Under the pieces are notes generated by a model. It searched no databases. It was not told the origin of the DNA and saw nothing but the letters and a program-made list of their open reading frames with translations. A stretch of DNA of 64,000 nt, taken from the NCBI RefSeq assembly GCF_900107045.1, contig NZ_FNON01000004.1:744001-808000 (forward strand), given 5' to 3'. The DNA is from Amycolatopsis xylanica (lineage in GTDB: Bacteria; Actinomycetota; Actinomycetes; Mycobacteriales; Pseudonocardiaceae). Positions 50,767 through 58,175 of this stretch are shown here, in pieces (positions within the stretch are counted from its first letter, which is position 1; every line of letters begins with the position of its first letter). Position numbers and translations under genes: made by a program.

Positions 50767-52596
50767 ATGACCGCCGTGCTCGACGTGCCGAAGGCCGACC
50801 CCGTGGCCGCGACCCCGTCCCCGCCGCGCTGGGTGCGCCCGGCCGTCTTCGGGCTGCTGGCCGCGACGGCCGCGCTGTACCTGTGGAACCTCACCGCTTC
50901 CGGCTACGGCAACGGTTTCTACGCCGCCGCCGTGCAGGCGGGCACGCAGAGCTGGAAGGCGTGGCTGTTCGGCTCACTCGACGCGGGCAACGTGGTCACC
51001 GTCGACAAGCCGCCCGCCGCGATGTGGGTGACCGTGGCGTTCGCGCGGATCTTCGGCTTCTCCAGTTTCACCGTGCTGGCACCGCAGGCGTTGATGGGCG
51101 TGGCTTCGGTCGGCGTGCTGTACGCGACCGTGAAGCGCACGTCCGGCCCGGTCGCCGGGCTCTTCGCGGGCGCCGGGCTGGCACTGACCCCGGTGGCGGC
51201 GTTGATGTTCCGCTTCAACAACCCGGACGCGCTGCTCACCCTGCTGCTGATCGTCGGCGCCTACTGCGTGGTGCGGTCGCTGGAGAAGGCGAGCGCGCGC
51301 TGGCTGGCGTTCGCCGGTGTCGCGATCGGGTTCGCCTTCCTGACCAAGATGATGCAGGCGTTCCTGGTGCTGCCCGCGTTCGGGCTCGTCTACCTGATCG
51401 CGGCGCCGACGACGCTGCGCAAGCGGATCCTGCACCTGCTGGGCGCGCTCGGCGCGATGATCGTCTCGGCGGGCTGGTACATCGCGCTGGTCGACCTGTG
51501 GCCCGCGTCGAGCCGTCCCTACATCGGCGGGTCGACGAACAACAGCCTGCTCGAACTCGCCTTGGGCTACAACGGACTCAGCCGCATCCTCGGCAACGAA
51601 GGCGGCGGACCCGGCGGTGGTGGTGGCCCCGGCGGGAACGGGAACATCGGCTTCGGTGGCTCGTCCGGGCTGGGCCGCATGTTCGGCGCCAGCTTCGGCA
51701 CCGAGGTCTCCTGGCTGCTGCCCGCCGCGGTGATCGGCCTGATCGCGGGGCTCTGGTTCACCCGCCGCGCGCCACGAACCGACCGCACCCGCGCCGCGCT
51801 CATCCTGTGGGGCGGCTGGATGCTGGTCACCGGCCTGACGTTCAGCCTGATGAGCGGCATCGTGCACCCGTACTACGCGGTCGCGCTGGCGCCGTCGATC
51901 GTCGCGGTGGTCGCGATCTCGGGTCGCGCGCTCTGGCAGGGCCGTCGCAATATGTCGGCCCGCGTGGTGCTGGCGGGCATGGTCGCGGTGACGGCGGTCT
52001 GGGACTTCATCCTGCTCGACCGGACCGCGGACTGGCTGCCGATCCTGCGCTGGAGCCTGCTGGTGCTGGGTCTGCTGATGTCGACGTTCCTCGCGGTCGG
52101 CCTGCCACCCGTGCGCAGGCTCGTGACGATCGCGGCCACGGCGACCGTCTTGACTCTGGGACTGGGCACCGCCGCCTACGCCGTGGAAACCGCTTCGCTG
52201 GCACACAGCGGCTCGATTCCGACGTCGGGACCGAGTTCCGACGCCATGGGCGGCTTCGGCGGCGAGCGTCAGCAGTCGTCGAGCGAAGTGGCCGCGTTGC
52301 TGGCGTCGACGACCACGAAGTGGGCCGCGGCCACGAGCGGCGCGCAGTCGGCGGCCTCGCTGGAACTGGCCAGCGGCAAGGCCGTGATCGGCATCGGCGG
52401 CTGGAGCGGCGGTGACCCGGCGCCCACCCTCGACGAGTTCAAGCAGTATGTCGCGAACGGCGAGATCAAGTACTTCGTCACGGGTGAGGGCCGGATGGGC
52501 GGACGCGGCTCGACGGAGATCGCGGACTGGGTGGCGGACACCTTCAGCGCCACCACCGTGGGCGACGCCACGGTCTACACCCTGATCGATAACTGA
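50767..52596 (+). CDS. GT39-type membrane mannosyltransferase (YkcB-like), paralogue 2
   Basis: Product of 609 residues, strongly similar to the gene at 47632 along its whole length (KAWLFGSLDAGNVVTVDKPP, FRFNNPDALLTLLLIVGAYC, WVADTFSATTVGDATVY). It differs by a glycine-rich insert in the outer loop (GGGPGGGGGPGGNGNIGFGG). Starts 1 base after the GT2/GtrA stop. The pair probably arose by local duplication around the GT2 gene and may have different acceptors. Confidence 0.88.
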   Translation: MTAVLDVPKADPVAATPSPPRWVRPAVFGLLAATAALYLWNLTASGYGNGFYAAAVQAGTQSWKAWLFGSLDAGNVVTVDKPPAAMWVTVAFARIFGFSSFTVLAPQALMGVASVGVLYATVKRTSGPVAGLFAGAGLALTPVAALMFRFNNPDALLTLLLIVGAYCVVRSLEKASARWLAFAGVAIGFAFLTKMMQAFLVLPAFGLVYLIAAPTTLRKRILHLLGALGAMIVSAGWYIALVDLWPASSRPYIGGSTNNSLLELALGYNGLSRILGNEGGGPGGGGGPGGNGNIGFGGSSGLGRMFGASFGTEVSWLLPAAVIGLIAGLWFTRRAPRTDRTRAALILWGGWMLVTGLTFSLMSGIVHPYYAVALAPSIVAVVAISGRALWQGRRNMSARVVLAGMVAVTAVWDFILLDRTADWLPILRWSLLVLGLLMSTFLAVGLPPVRRLVTIAATATVLTLGLGTAAYAVETASLAHSGSIPTSGPSSDAMGGFGGERQQSSSEVAALLASTTTKWAAATSGAQSAASLELASGKAVIGIGGWSGGDPAPTLDEFKQYVANGEIKYFVTGEGRMGGRGSTEIADWVADTFSATTVGDATVYTLIDN

Positions 52597-52661
52597 TCCA
52601 CAGCATGATCTCAGCATTCGAGCGCATCCTGTAAATAAGCAACCGCGCGAAGGAGGCTCCC

Positions 52662-53360
52662 GTGAACTCCACTCCGATCTGGCACACCGCGAGCGAACGG
52701 GGCCCCCGCACGGTCAACGCCGACGCCGTCGGCGCCTTCGCCAGGCATGGCCACAGCGCCACCTTCGCGTTGGCCGACGGCGTCGGCGACTCACCCGCCG
52801 CCGCACGGGCGGCCCGCGTCGCCGCTTCGGCGGCCGCGCGGAGCCTGGAGGAGAACGGCCCGGTCGCCGCGATCCTCGCCGCGCAGGCGGCCGTCCGTGC
52901 GCTGGACGGCAAGGGCGACGCGGTGCTCGTCGTCGCCGTCCCGTTCGAGGGCGGCTACCAGGTGGCCTGGGTCGGCGACGTCCGCGCGTACGCGTGGGAC
53001 GGCGTGCTCCTGCACCAGGTCACCCACGACCACACGCTCGCCCAGTACTTCCGCGACCACGGCCAGGAACCGGCGCCGCACATGGAGCACGTGGTCACCA
53101 CCAGCGTCCGCACCGCGCGGCCGGACGAGATCGGCACGGCCGTGGCAGGCACCGGCGGCCTGGTGCTGACCAGCGACGGCGTCCACAAGCAACTCAGCCT
53201 CACCACCATGCGCGACGTGCTCGCCCGGCCGGAAGCCGGCGCGGCCGGGCTCGTCGAGACCGCGATCGGCGCCGGTGGCCGGGACAACGCGACCGCGCTC
53301 GTAGTCGAGCCGACCCGGCTGGCCGACTTACGGACGATTCCCATCGTGACCGCCGCTTAG
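52662..53360 (+). CDS. PP2C-type serine/threonine phosphatase
   Basis: Product of 232 residues with a strong ribosome site (GAAGGAGG) and start GTG 52662. PPM motifs: RTVNADAV (first Asp region), FALADGVGDSPAAA, AWVGDVRAYAW, LVLTSDGVHK and GGRDNATALVVE with final Asp. These bind the two metal ions. Short and without membrane segment or sensor domain. Probably reverses Ser/Thr kinase signalling in the cytoplasm. The end overlaps the MFS gene by 33 bases. Confidence 0.85.
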   Translation: MNSTPIWHTASERGPRTVNADAVGAFARHGHSATFALADGVGDSPAAARAARVAASAAARSLEENGPVAAILAAQAAVRALDGKGDAVLVVAVPFEGGYQVAWVGDVRAYAWDGVLLHQVTHDHTLAQYFRDHGQEPAPHMEHVVTTSVRTARPDEIGTAVAGTGGLVLTSDGVHKQLSLTTMRDVLARPEAGAAGLVETAIGAGGRDNATALVVEPTRLADLRTIPIVTAA

Positions 53361-54503
53361 CACCGGTTCCCGCACCCGCATGGCGGGCGCCAGGAAGAAG
53401 ACGCACGCGGTGAGCACGACCGCGGACCCCAGCGCCCAGTGCAGCCCGATCCCGTTGGCGAGCGCGCCGACGATCACGGGTTCCACGAGAAAGCCCAAGT
53501 ACCCGCAAGCCGCGACCGCGGCGACGGCCTGGCCCGGCGAGTCGGGCTGTTTCTTGCTCGCGACGCTCCACGCGATCGGCACGATGCCCGCGACGCCGAG
53601 CCCGACCACGGCGAACCCGATGATCGTCACGATCGGCGAGGCCGCCAGCAGCACCAGCGCGAAGCCCAGCACCGCGACGACCGTCACCGCCTGGATGAAC
53701 CGCACGGTCCCGAAGCGCATGACGAGCCGGTCGGCGACCAGCCGGACGGCGATCATCGTGATGGAGAAGGCGAAGTAGCCCAGCGACGCGAGCGCGGGCA
53801 CGGCCCCGGTGACGTCGGTGAGGTAGACGGCGCTCCAGCTGTTGACCGCGCCCTCGGCCACGAACCCGCAGAAGGCGATCACCCCCAGCGGGATCAGCGC
53901 CCGGCTCGGCAACGCGAACGCGGCCTCGCCCTGGCCGCGGTCGGCGCCGGTGAGGAACCGGGTCAGCGCGGCCCACAGCACGACCGCCAGCAGCACGGCG
54001 CCCGCGACGGAGAAGTGCACGGTCACCGGGACGTGCCAGGCTTCCATCAGGGCGTCGACGCCCGAGCCGGCGAGCCCGCCGATGTTCCAGAAGGCGTGGA
54101 ACCCGGCGAAGATCGGACGGCCGTAGCCTTCCTCGACCCTGGCGGCGTGCGCGTTCATCGACACGTCGAGCACGCTGTTGCCGACCCCGAGCACCACCAG
54201 CGCGGCGACGAACACGGGCAGGCTCGGCGCGAACGCGACCAGCGGCAGGCCGCCACACAGCACGACGGCGCCGATCAGCACCCCGCCCCGGCTGCCGACC
54301 TTGGTGATCAGCGCGCCCGCGCCGAGCAGCGCGACCACGGACCCCATGGCGAGCCCGAACAGCCCGACAGCCAGTTGCCCGGTACTCAGCCCGAGTTGCG
54401 CCTGCACGGCGGGCACCCTGGCCAGCCACGTCGCGAACGCGGCCCCACACACCGCGAAGACGGTCGAAACGGCCCATCGGGCCTGTCGTAGATCCCCAGT
54501 CAT
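53328..54503 (-). CDS. MFS transporter (YbjJ/fucose-permease-like)
   Basis: Product of 391 residues, about 12 hydrophobic segments with the MFS Gly/Ala pattern (ALLGAGALITKVGSRGGVL in loop 2-3). The opening FATWLARVPAVQAQLGLSTG is typical of YbjJ-like permeases. Substrate unknown. Convergent with the PP2C gene; the start lies 20 bases from family-1 palindrome F. Confidence 0.88.
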   Translation of the reverse strand: MTGDLRQARWAVSTVFAVCGAAFATWLARVPAVQAQLGLSTGQLAVGLFGLAMGSVVALLGAGALITKVGSRGGVLIGAVVLCGGLPLVAFAPSLPVFVAALVVLGVGNSVLDVSMNAHAARVEEGYGRPIFAGFHAFWNIGGLAGSGVDALMEAWHVPVTVHFSVAGAVLLAVVLWAALTRFLTGADRGQGEAAFALPSRALIPLGVIAFCGFVAEGAVNSWSAVYLTDVTGAVPALASLGYFAFSITMIAVRLVADRLVMRFGTVRFIQAVTVVAVLGFALVLLAASPIVTIIGFAVVGLGVAGIVPIAWSVASKKQPDSPGQAVAAVAACGYLGFLVEPVIVGALANGIGLHWALGSAVVLTACVFFLAPAMRVREPVLSGGHDGNRP

Positions 54504-54523
54504 GCCGCCAACCTACGGCCCCC

Positions 54524-54575
54524 GGGGTCGTGAGTGTTTTGACCGGTTAGAACCGGCCGTACCACTCACAACCCC
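54524..54575. repeat. Family-1 palindrome, copy F
   Basis: Same sequence as copy A (1488) over about 48 bases with one change (ACGACC to ACAACC), including the same unpaired stem positions. The copies are 53 kb apart. Confidence 0.9.
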
Positions 54576-54635
54576 CTGGGTCATGGCCCCAGGGCATCAG
54601 CTCGACGGCGATGGCTCCCTCACCCCGCCTGGCTG

Positions 54636-54749
54636 TATGAAGGCTCCCTTCATCCACGCCGGGCCGTATGAAGGGAGCCTTCATCACGTATAGCCACATG
54701 AAGGGAGCCTTCATACAGGCACAAGTGGATGAAGGGAGCCTTCATCCAC
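54636..54749. repeat. Array of four ATGAAGGGAGCCTTCAT palindromes
   Basis: Units at 54637-54653 (centre CTC), 54668-54684, 54698-54714 and 54729-54745 (centre GAG). Each is ATGAAGG-nnn-CCTTCAT; centres are about 31, 30 and 31 bp apart, three turns of the helix. The last unit is extended by GTGG / CCAC. Linkers are unrelated. Regular phasing suggests cooperative protein binding rather than termination. Confidence 0.9.
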
Positions 54750-54766
54750 CCGCCCGAGGGCTCAAT

Positions 54767-54814
54767 GGGGTCGTGCGCGTTGCGGGCGGTTCTAACCGCC
54801 CGCAACGCGCACGA
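54767..54814. repeat. Family-1 palindrome, copy G (inverted core, divergent arms)
   Basis: Perfect 21-base arms (TCGTGCGCGTTGCGGGCGG then TT) around CT. The core reads GGTTCTAACC, the reverse complement of the usual GGTTAGAACC, and GTGAGTGTT is replaced by GTGCGCGTT with full compensation on the other arm. It lies 5 bases beyond the methyltransferase stop. Confidence 0.9.
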
Positions 54815-54819
54815 GTCCG

Positions 54820-55668
54820 TTAGGGCTTGCGGGCGACGCCGGCGAAGCCGCAGGAGGCGTTCGGGGTGAGCACCAGTTCCTCGGTCATCGGGGACTTGTC
54901 GTCGAGCCGCCACTCCGGGATCCAGACGACGCCGGGGTCGACCAGGTCGAAGCCGTCGAAGAGCGCCGTGAACTGGGCGCGGTCGCGGAAGAACACCGGC
55001 GACGCCGTGTTCCGGTACTGCTCCATCAGGATCGCCTGCTGCTTCCGCACATCCTCGGGCACGCCGTCGTTCGTGCCGTGGCTCGCGATGAGGTACGAGC
55101 CGCTCGGCAGGAGCGTCTTGTAGTACTCGAGCGAGCCTTCGGCGCCGGTCTCCGGCGGCATGAAGTGCAGCAGCGCGACCGTCAGCAGCGCGATCGGCCG
55201 GCGCGGGTCGAGCACGCCGGTCTCCATCGCCTGGTCCCAGAGGTTGGCGTGGTCGAGGAAGTCGGCTTGGATGGCCGCGTGCCTGGTCAGGTCGCCGTGC
55301 TGCTCGAGCAGGATCTTCGAGTGCGCGACGGCGACCGGCTCGTTGTCGACGTAGACGACACGGCTGTCCGGGTCGACCTCCTGGGCGACCTCGTGCACGT
55401 TGCCGACGGTCGGCACGCCGGAGCCGATGTCGAGGAACTGGTGGATGCCCTGCTCGGAGCAGTACCGCACGGCCCGGCGCAGGAATTCACGGTTGGTCTT
55501 GGCCAGCATGCGGGCCTGCGGGAACACCTTGAGCGCCATCGCGCCGAACTCGCGGTCGACCGCCCAGTTGGTGGTCCCGCCGATGAACCAGTCGTAGATC
55601 CGCGCGACGCTGGGGTGTTCGAGATCGACACCCTTCGGTGCGAAAAGCGGATCCGCAATGTCACTCAA
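54820..55668 (-). CDS. S-adenosyl methyltransferase family protein (DUF574 type)
   Basis: Product of 282 residues. Family blocks: HPSVARIYDWFIGGTTNWAVD at the start, NREFLRRAVRYC, FLDIGSGVPTVGNVHEVAQ (SAM loop), VVYVDNEPVAVAHS and LLTVALLHFMP. Very common in Streptomyces and Pseudonocardiaceae, often in many copies; the methyl acceptor is unknown. TTG start at 55668, supported by GGGGAG 6 bases upstream. Confidence 0.9.
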   Translation of the reverse strand: MSDIADPLFAPKGVDLEHPSVARIYDWFIGGTTNWAVDREFGAMALKVFPQARMLAKTNREFLRRAVRYCSEQGIHQFLDIGSGVPTVGNVHEVAQEVDPDSRVVYVDNEPVAVAHSKILLEQHGDLTRHAAIQADFLDHANLWDQAMETGVLDPRRPIALLTVALLHFMPPETGAEGSLEYYKTLLPSGSYLIASHGTNDGVPEDVRKQQAILMEQYRNTASPVFFRDRAQFTALFDGFDLVDPGVVWIPEWRLDDKSPMTEELVLTPNASCGFAGVARKP

Positions 55669-55714
55669 GTTGCACTCCCCAACACACGTGCACGTGGATG
55701 GCCTCCACAGTACC

Positions 55715-55743
55715 GCTCCGGCAAGTCATTCACTCACCGGAGC
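55715..55743 (-). terminator. Possible terminator after GH92 gene
   Basis: GCTCCGG / CCGGAGC arms, 15-base loop, 8 bases past the GH92 stop on the minus strand. Confidence 0.45.
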
Positions 55744-55751
55744 CACCCGTT

Positions 55752-58082
55752 TCAGCCTCCCGCCACCAGCGATGGCGGGGCCGAAGCCGTGCCCCAGCCG
55801 TTGGGCTCCGACGTCAGGGTAAACCGCGTCGTGCCCGATTGGAGTAGTTCACGGTGATTGATCCACGAGTCTTTCACCTCGGTTCCGCCTGCCCGCACCG
55901 AGGCGATGTACTGGAACTTCGACGCGTCCGCGCCAGGCGCCTGGATGGCGAAGCGGCGCCCGCCCTCCGGGGTGATCTCGATCTTGGGGAACATCGGCGC
56001 GCTCAGCAGGTACTGCCCGGATCCCGGTGTCGCCTCGAAGATCCCGGCCATCGAGAACACCAGCCACGCGGAGATCGTGCCCAGATCGTCATTGCCCGGC
56101 ATGCCGTACGGCGTGTCGGTGAACAGCGTCCGCGCGGCGCGCAGCACCGCCGAGGTCTTCCACGGCGCGCCGGTCCAGGCGTACATCCAGGGCGCGTGCA
56201 GGTCGGGCTCGTTGTTGGGGTTGAAGGCGAAGTTGTTGTGATAGTCGTACGCCCCATGAACCCATGAATCCTTGGCGGCCTTCGCGGGATCGGTCAGCAG
56301 CAGCTTCATGTCGAAGAACGTGTCGAGCCGCTTCTCCGCCTCGGCCGGGCCGCCCATCAGGCCGAACAGCTTCCGCGTGTCCTGCTGCGCGAGCCACTGG
56401 TACTGCCACGGCGTGCCCTCGTGGAAGCCGGTCGACTTCGCCGGGTCCGCTTCGCCGGCCCACGTGCCGTCGGCCGCGCGCGAGCGCGGGAAGCCGGTGA
56501 AGCCCTTGGACTGGGTGCCGGTGTCCCACAGCTTCGTGAAGTTCGAGCATCGCGAGGCCAGCGTCGCGGCCTTGTCGCGCTCGCCGAGTCCTTGTGCCAT
56601 CAGGGAAAGCGAGCAGTCGGCCAGCGCGTACTCGAGTGTCGCCGAGCCTGCCTGCCTGGTGTCGCCGAAGGTGTAGCCGGGCACGTCGCGGTAGCCGATC
56701 CAGCCGTTCTGGACGTAACTCGGATTACCGTCGCGGCCGCGGAACTTCGACTGGTCGGCGGGCACCTCGTTCGCGTTGCGCCACAACGCGTCGAACAACG
56801 CGCGCGCCGTCCTGTCGTCGAGCAGGCCGCGCCGGTAGTTGTCGACCACCCACGGCGTCACCGGATCGCCGCTCATCACGTTCGTCTCGCCACCGGCCAG
56901 CGCCCAGCGGGGCACCCAGCCGCCGTCCTGGTAGATCTTGAGCACCGAACGCGTCATGTCCCCCGCGCGTTCCGGATGCAGCAGCGCGACGAGCTGATTC
57001 TGCGAGCGATACGTGTCCCACAGCGAGAACATCTGGTAGTACGGCCGGTCACTGGCATGGACCTTGTCGTCGAACCCGCGGTACTTGCCGTCCACATCGG
57101 ACCCGACGGACGGGTGCAGCAGCGAGCGGTACAGCGCGCTGTAGTACGTGCGCTGGTCCTTTGTGGACCCACCGGCGACGCGCATGCGATTCAGCTCGTC
57201 ACGCCAGGTCTTGTTCGCCTGAGACTTGGTCTTGTCGAAGGAGCCGGCCTCGGCGGCGCGGTTGAGCCGAGCACCGTCCACAGAGGTGTAGGAAAGCCCG
57301 ACCGAGGCGCCGACCTGTTTGCCCTGCGACTGGTCGAACGTCAGCCACGCGCCGGTACGGCCACCGCTCAGCGACGCGTCGCGCGCCCCCGGCTTGAGCA
57401 CGCCGCCGCTCCAGGTGCCGAACGACGCGAACGGCCGATCGAACTTGGCGCTGAAGAAGACCCGGTACCGCTCCTTTTCGGTCTCCCAGCAGAAGTTCCC
57501 GCCCTGCAACCAGCCTTCGACGGTGTCACCGCCGACGACCTTCACCTCACCCGCGTAGCTGTAGCCGTTGCTCTCGCCGACCTCGATCAGCACGTTCTCG
57601 CTCTGGCCCGCCGGGTAGGTGTAGCGGTGCTTCCCGGTGCGCTCGGTCGCGGTCAGCTCGGCGCGCACGTCGTACTTGTCGAGCTTGACCGAGTACTCCC
57701 CCGGCGCCTTGGACTCGTTGGCGTGACTGAACTTCGAGCCGTACTGCGCCGGGTTCGACGAGGTCACCGCGCCGGTGGTCGGCATGAACCGGATGTTGCC
57801 CATGGTCTGGCAGCCGACGCCGGACAGATGCGTGTGGCTGAAGCCGAGGATGGTGTCCTGCGCGTAGTCGTACGACGCGTACTTCTTGAGCTGCGTGTCC
57901 GGGCTCAGCTGCACCATCCCGAACGGCACGGTCGCGCCGGGGAACGTGGTCCCGTCGCCGTTGTTGCCGATCGAGGTGTCGACCAGCTCCGTCGGATCGG
58001 CCGGGAACCCGGGCCCCGCCTCGGCGGCGGGCGCCAGTGCGACCCCGAGCGTGACGGCCATCAACCCGGCCAACCAGCGCAT
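55752..58082 (-). CDS. Secreted GH92 alpha-mannosidase
   Basis: Product of 776 residues with signal peptide (AVTLGVALAPAAEA, about 22 residues). GH92 features: IGNNGDGTTFPGATVPFGMV and SHTHLSGVGC at the N-terminus, WDTYRSQNQLVALLHPE, the catalytic block AFNPNNEPDLHAPWMY (Glu acid), and GMPGNDDLGTISAWLVF (Asp base). GH92 enzymes are calcium-dependent exo-mannosidases acting on mannans or N-glycans. Repression by a LacI-type sugar regulator is likely from the perfect palindrome 14 bases before the ATG. Confidence 0.93.
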   Translation of the reverse strand: MRWLAGLMAVTLGVALAPAAEAGPGFPADPTELVDTSIGNNGDGTTFPGATVPFGMVQLSPDTQLKKYASYDYAQDTILGFSHTHLSGVGCQTMGNIRFMPTTGAVTSSNPAQYGSKFSHANESKAPGEYSVKLDKYDVRAELTATERTGKHRYTYPAGQSENVLIEVGESNGYSYAGEVKVVGGDTVEGWLQGGNFCWETEKERYRVFFSAKFDRPFASFGTWSGGVLKPGARDASLSGGRTGAWLTFDQSQGKQVGASVGLSYTSVDGARLNRAAEAGSFDKTKSQANKTWRDELNRMRVAGGSTKDQRTYYSALYRSLLHPSVGSDVDGKYRGFDDKVHASDRPYYQMFSLWDTYRSQNQLVALLHPERAGDMTRSVLKIYQDGGWVPRWALAGGETNVMSGDPVTPWVVDNYRRGLLDDRTARALFDALWRNANEVPADQSKFRGRDGNPSYVQNGWIGYRDVPGYTFGDTRQAGSATLEYALADCSLSLMAQGLGERDKAATLASRCSNFTKLWDTGTQSKGFTGFPRSRAADGTWAGEADPAKSTGFHEGTPWQYQWLAQQDTRKLFGLMGGPAEAEKRLDTFFDMKLLLTDPAKAAKDSWVHGAYDYHNNFAFNPNNEPDLHAPWMYAWTGAPWKTSAVLRAARTLFTDTPYGMPGNDDLGTISAWLVFSMAGIFEATPGSGQYLLSAPMFPKIEITPEGGRRFAIQAPGADASKFQYIASVRAGGTEVKDSWINHRELLQSGTTRFTLTSEPNGWGTASAPPSLVAGG

Positions 58083-58095
58083 GTGCGAACTCCTC

Positions 58096-58109
58096 TGACA
58101 ACGTTGTCA
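58096..58109. promoter_or_regulatory. LacI-family operator TGACAACGTTGTCA
   Basis: Perfect 14-bp palindrome with a central CG, the classic LacI/GalR-type form seen in front of actinobacterial sugar genes. It lies between promoter and ribosome site (GAGGAG) of the GH92 gene. No LacI gene is in the window. Confidence 0.8.
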
Positions 58110-58120
58110 CAACCCCTGCC

Positions 58121-58149
58121 GAAGATCCTCTCCGACGCCCGGGATCTTC
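58121..58149 (-). terminator. Terminator after amidohydrolase gene
   Basis: GAAGATCC / GGATCTTC, 13-base loop, 26 bases past the amidohydrolase stop; separates it from the GH92 promoter. Confidence 0.55.
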
Positions 58150-58175
58150 GTCAACCGACGATCGTCGCGCCCTTC

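Larger units (their letters stand above)
54504..54819. other. 316-bp gene-free region made of palindromes
   Basis: Between two minus-strand genes (MFS start, methyltransferase stop). Contains family-1 copy F, a CCCCTGGG / CCCAGGG hairpin (54573-54594), the four-unit ATGAAGGG array and family-1 copy G. No gene seen. Confidence 0.85.

Noticed and set aside
54636..54749. CRISPR-like array
   Set aside because: Regular repeats and spacers, but repeats are 17 bp full palindromes, spacers only 13-14 bases, no cas gene nearby.
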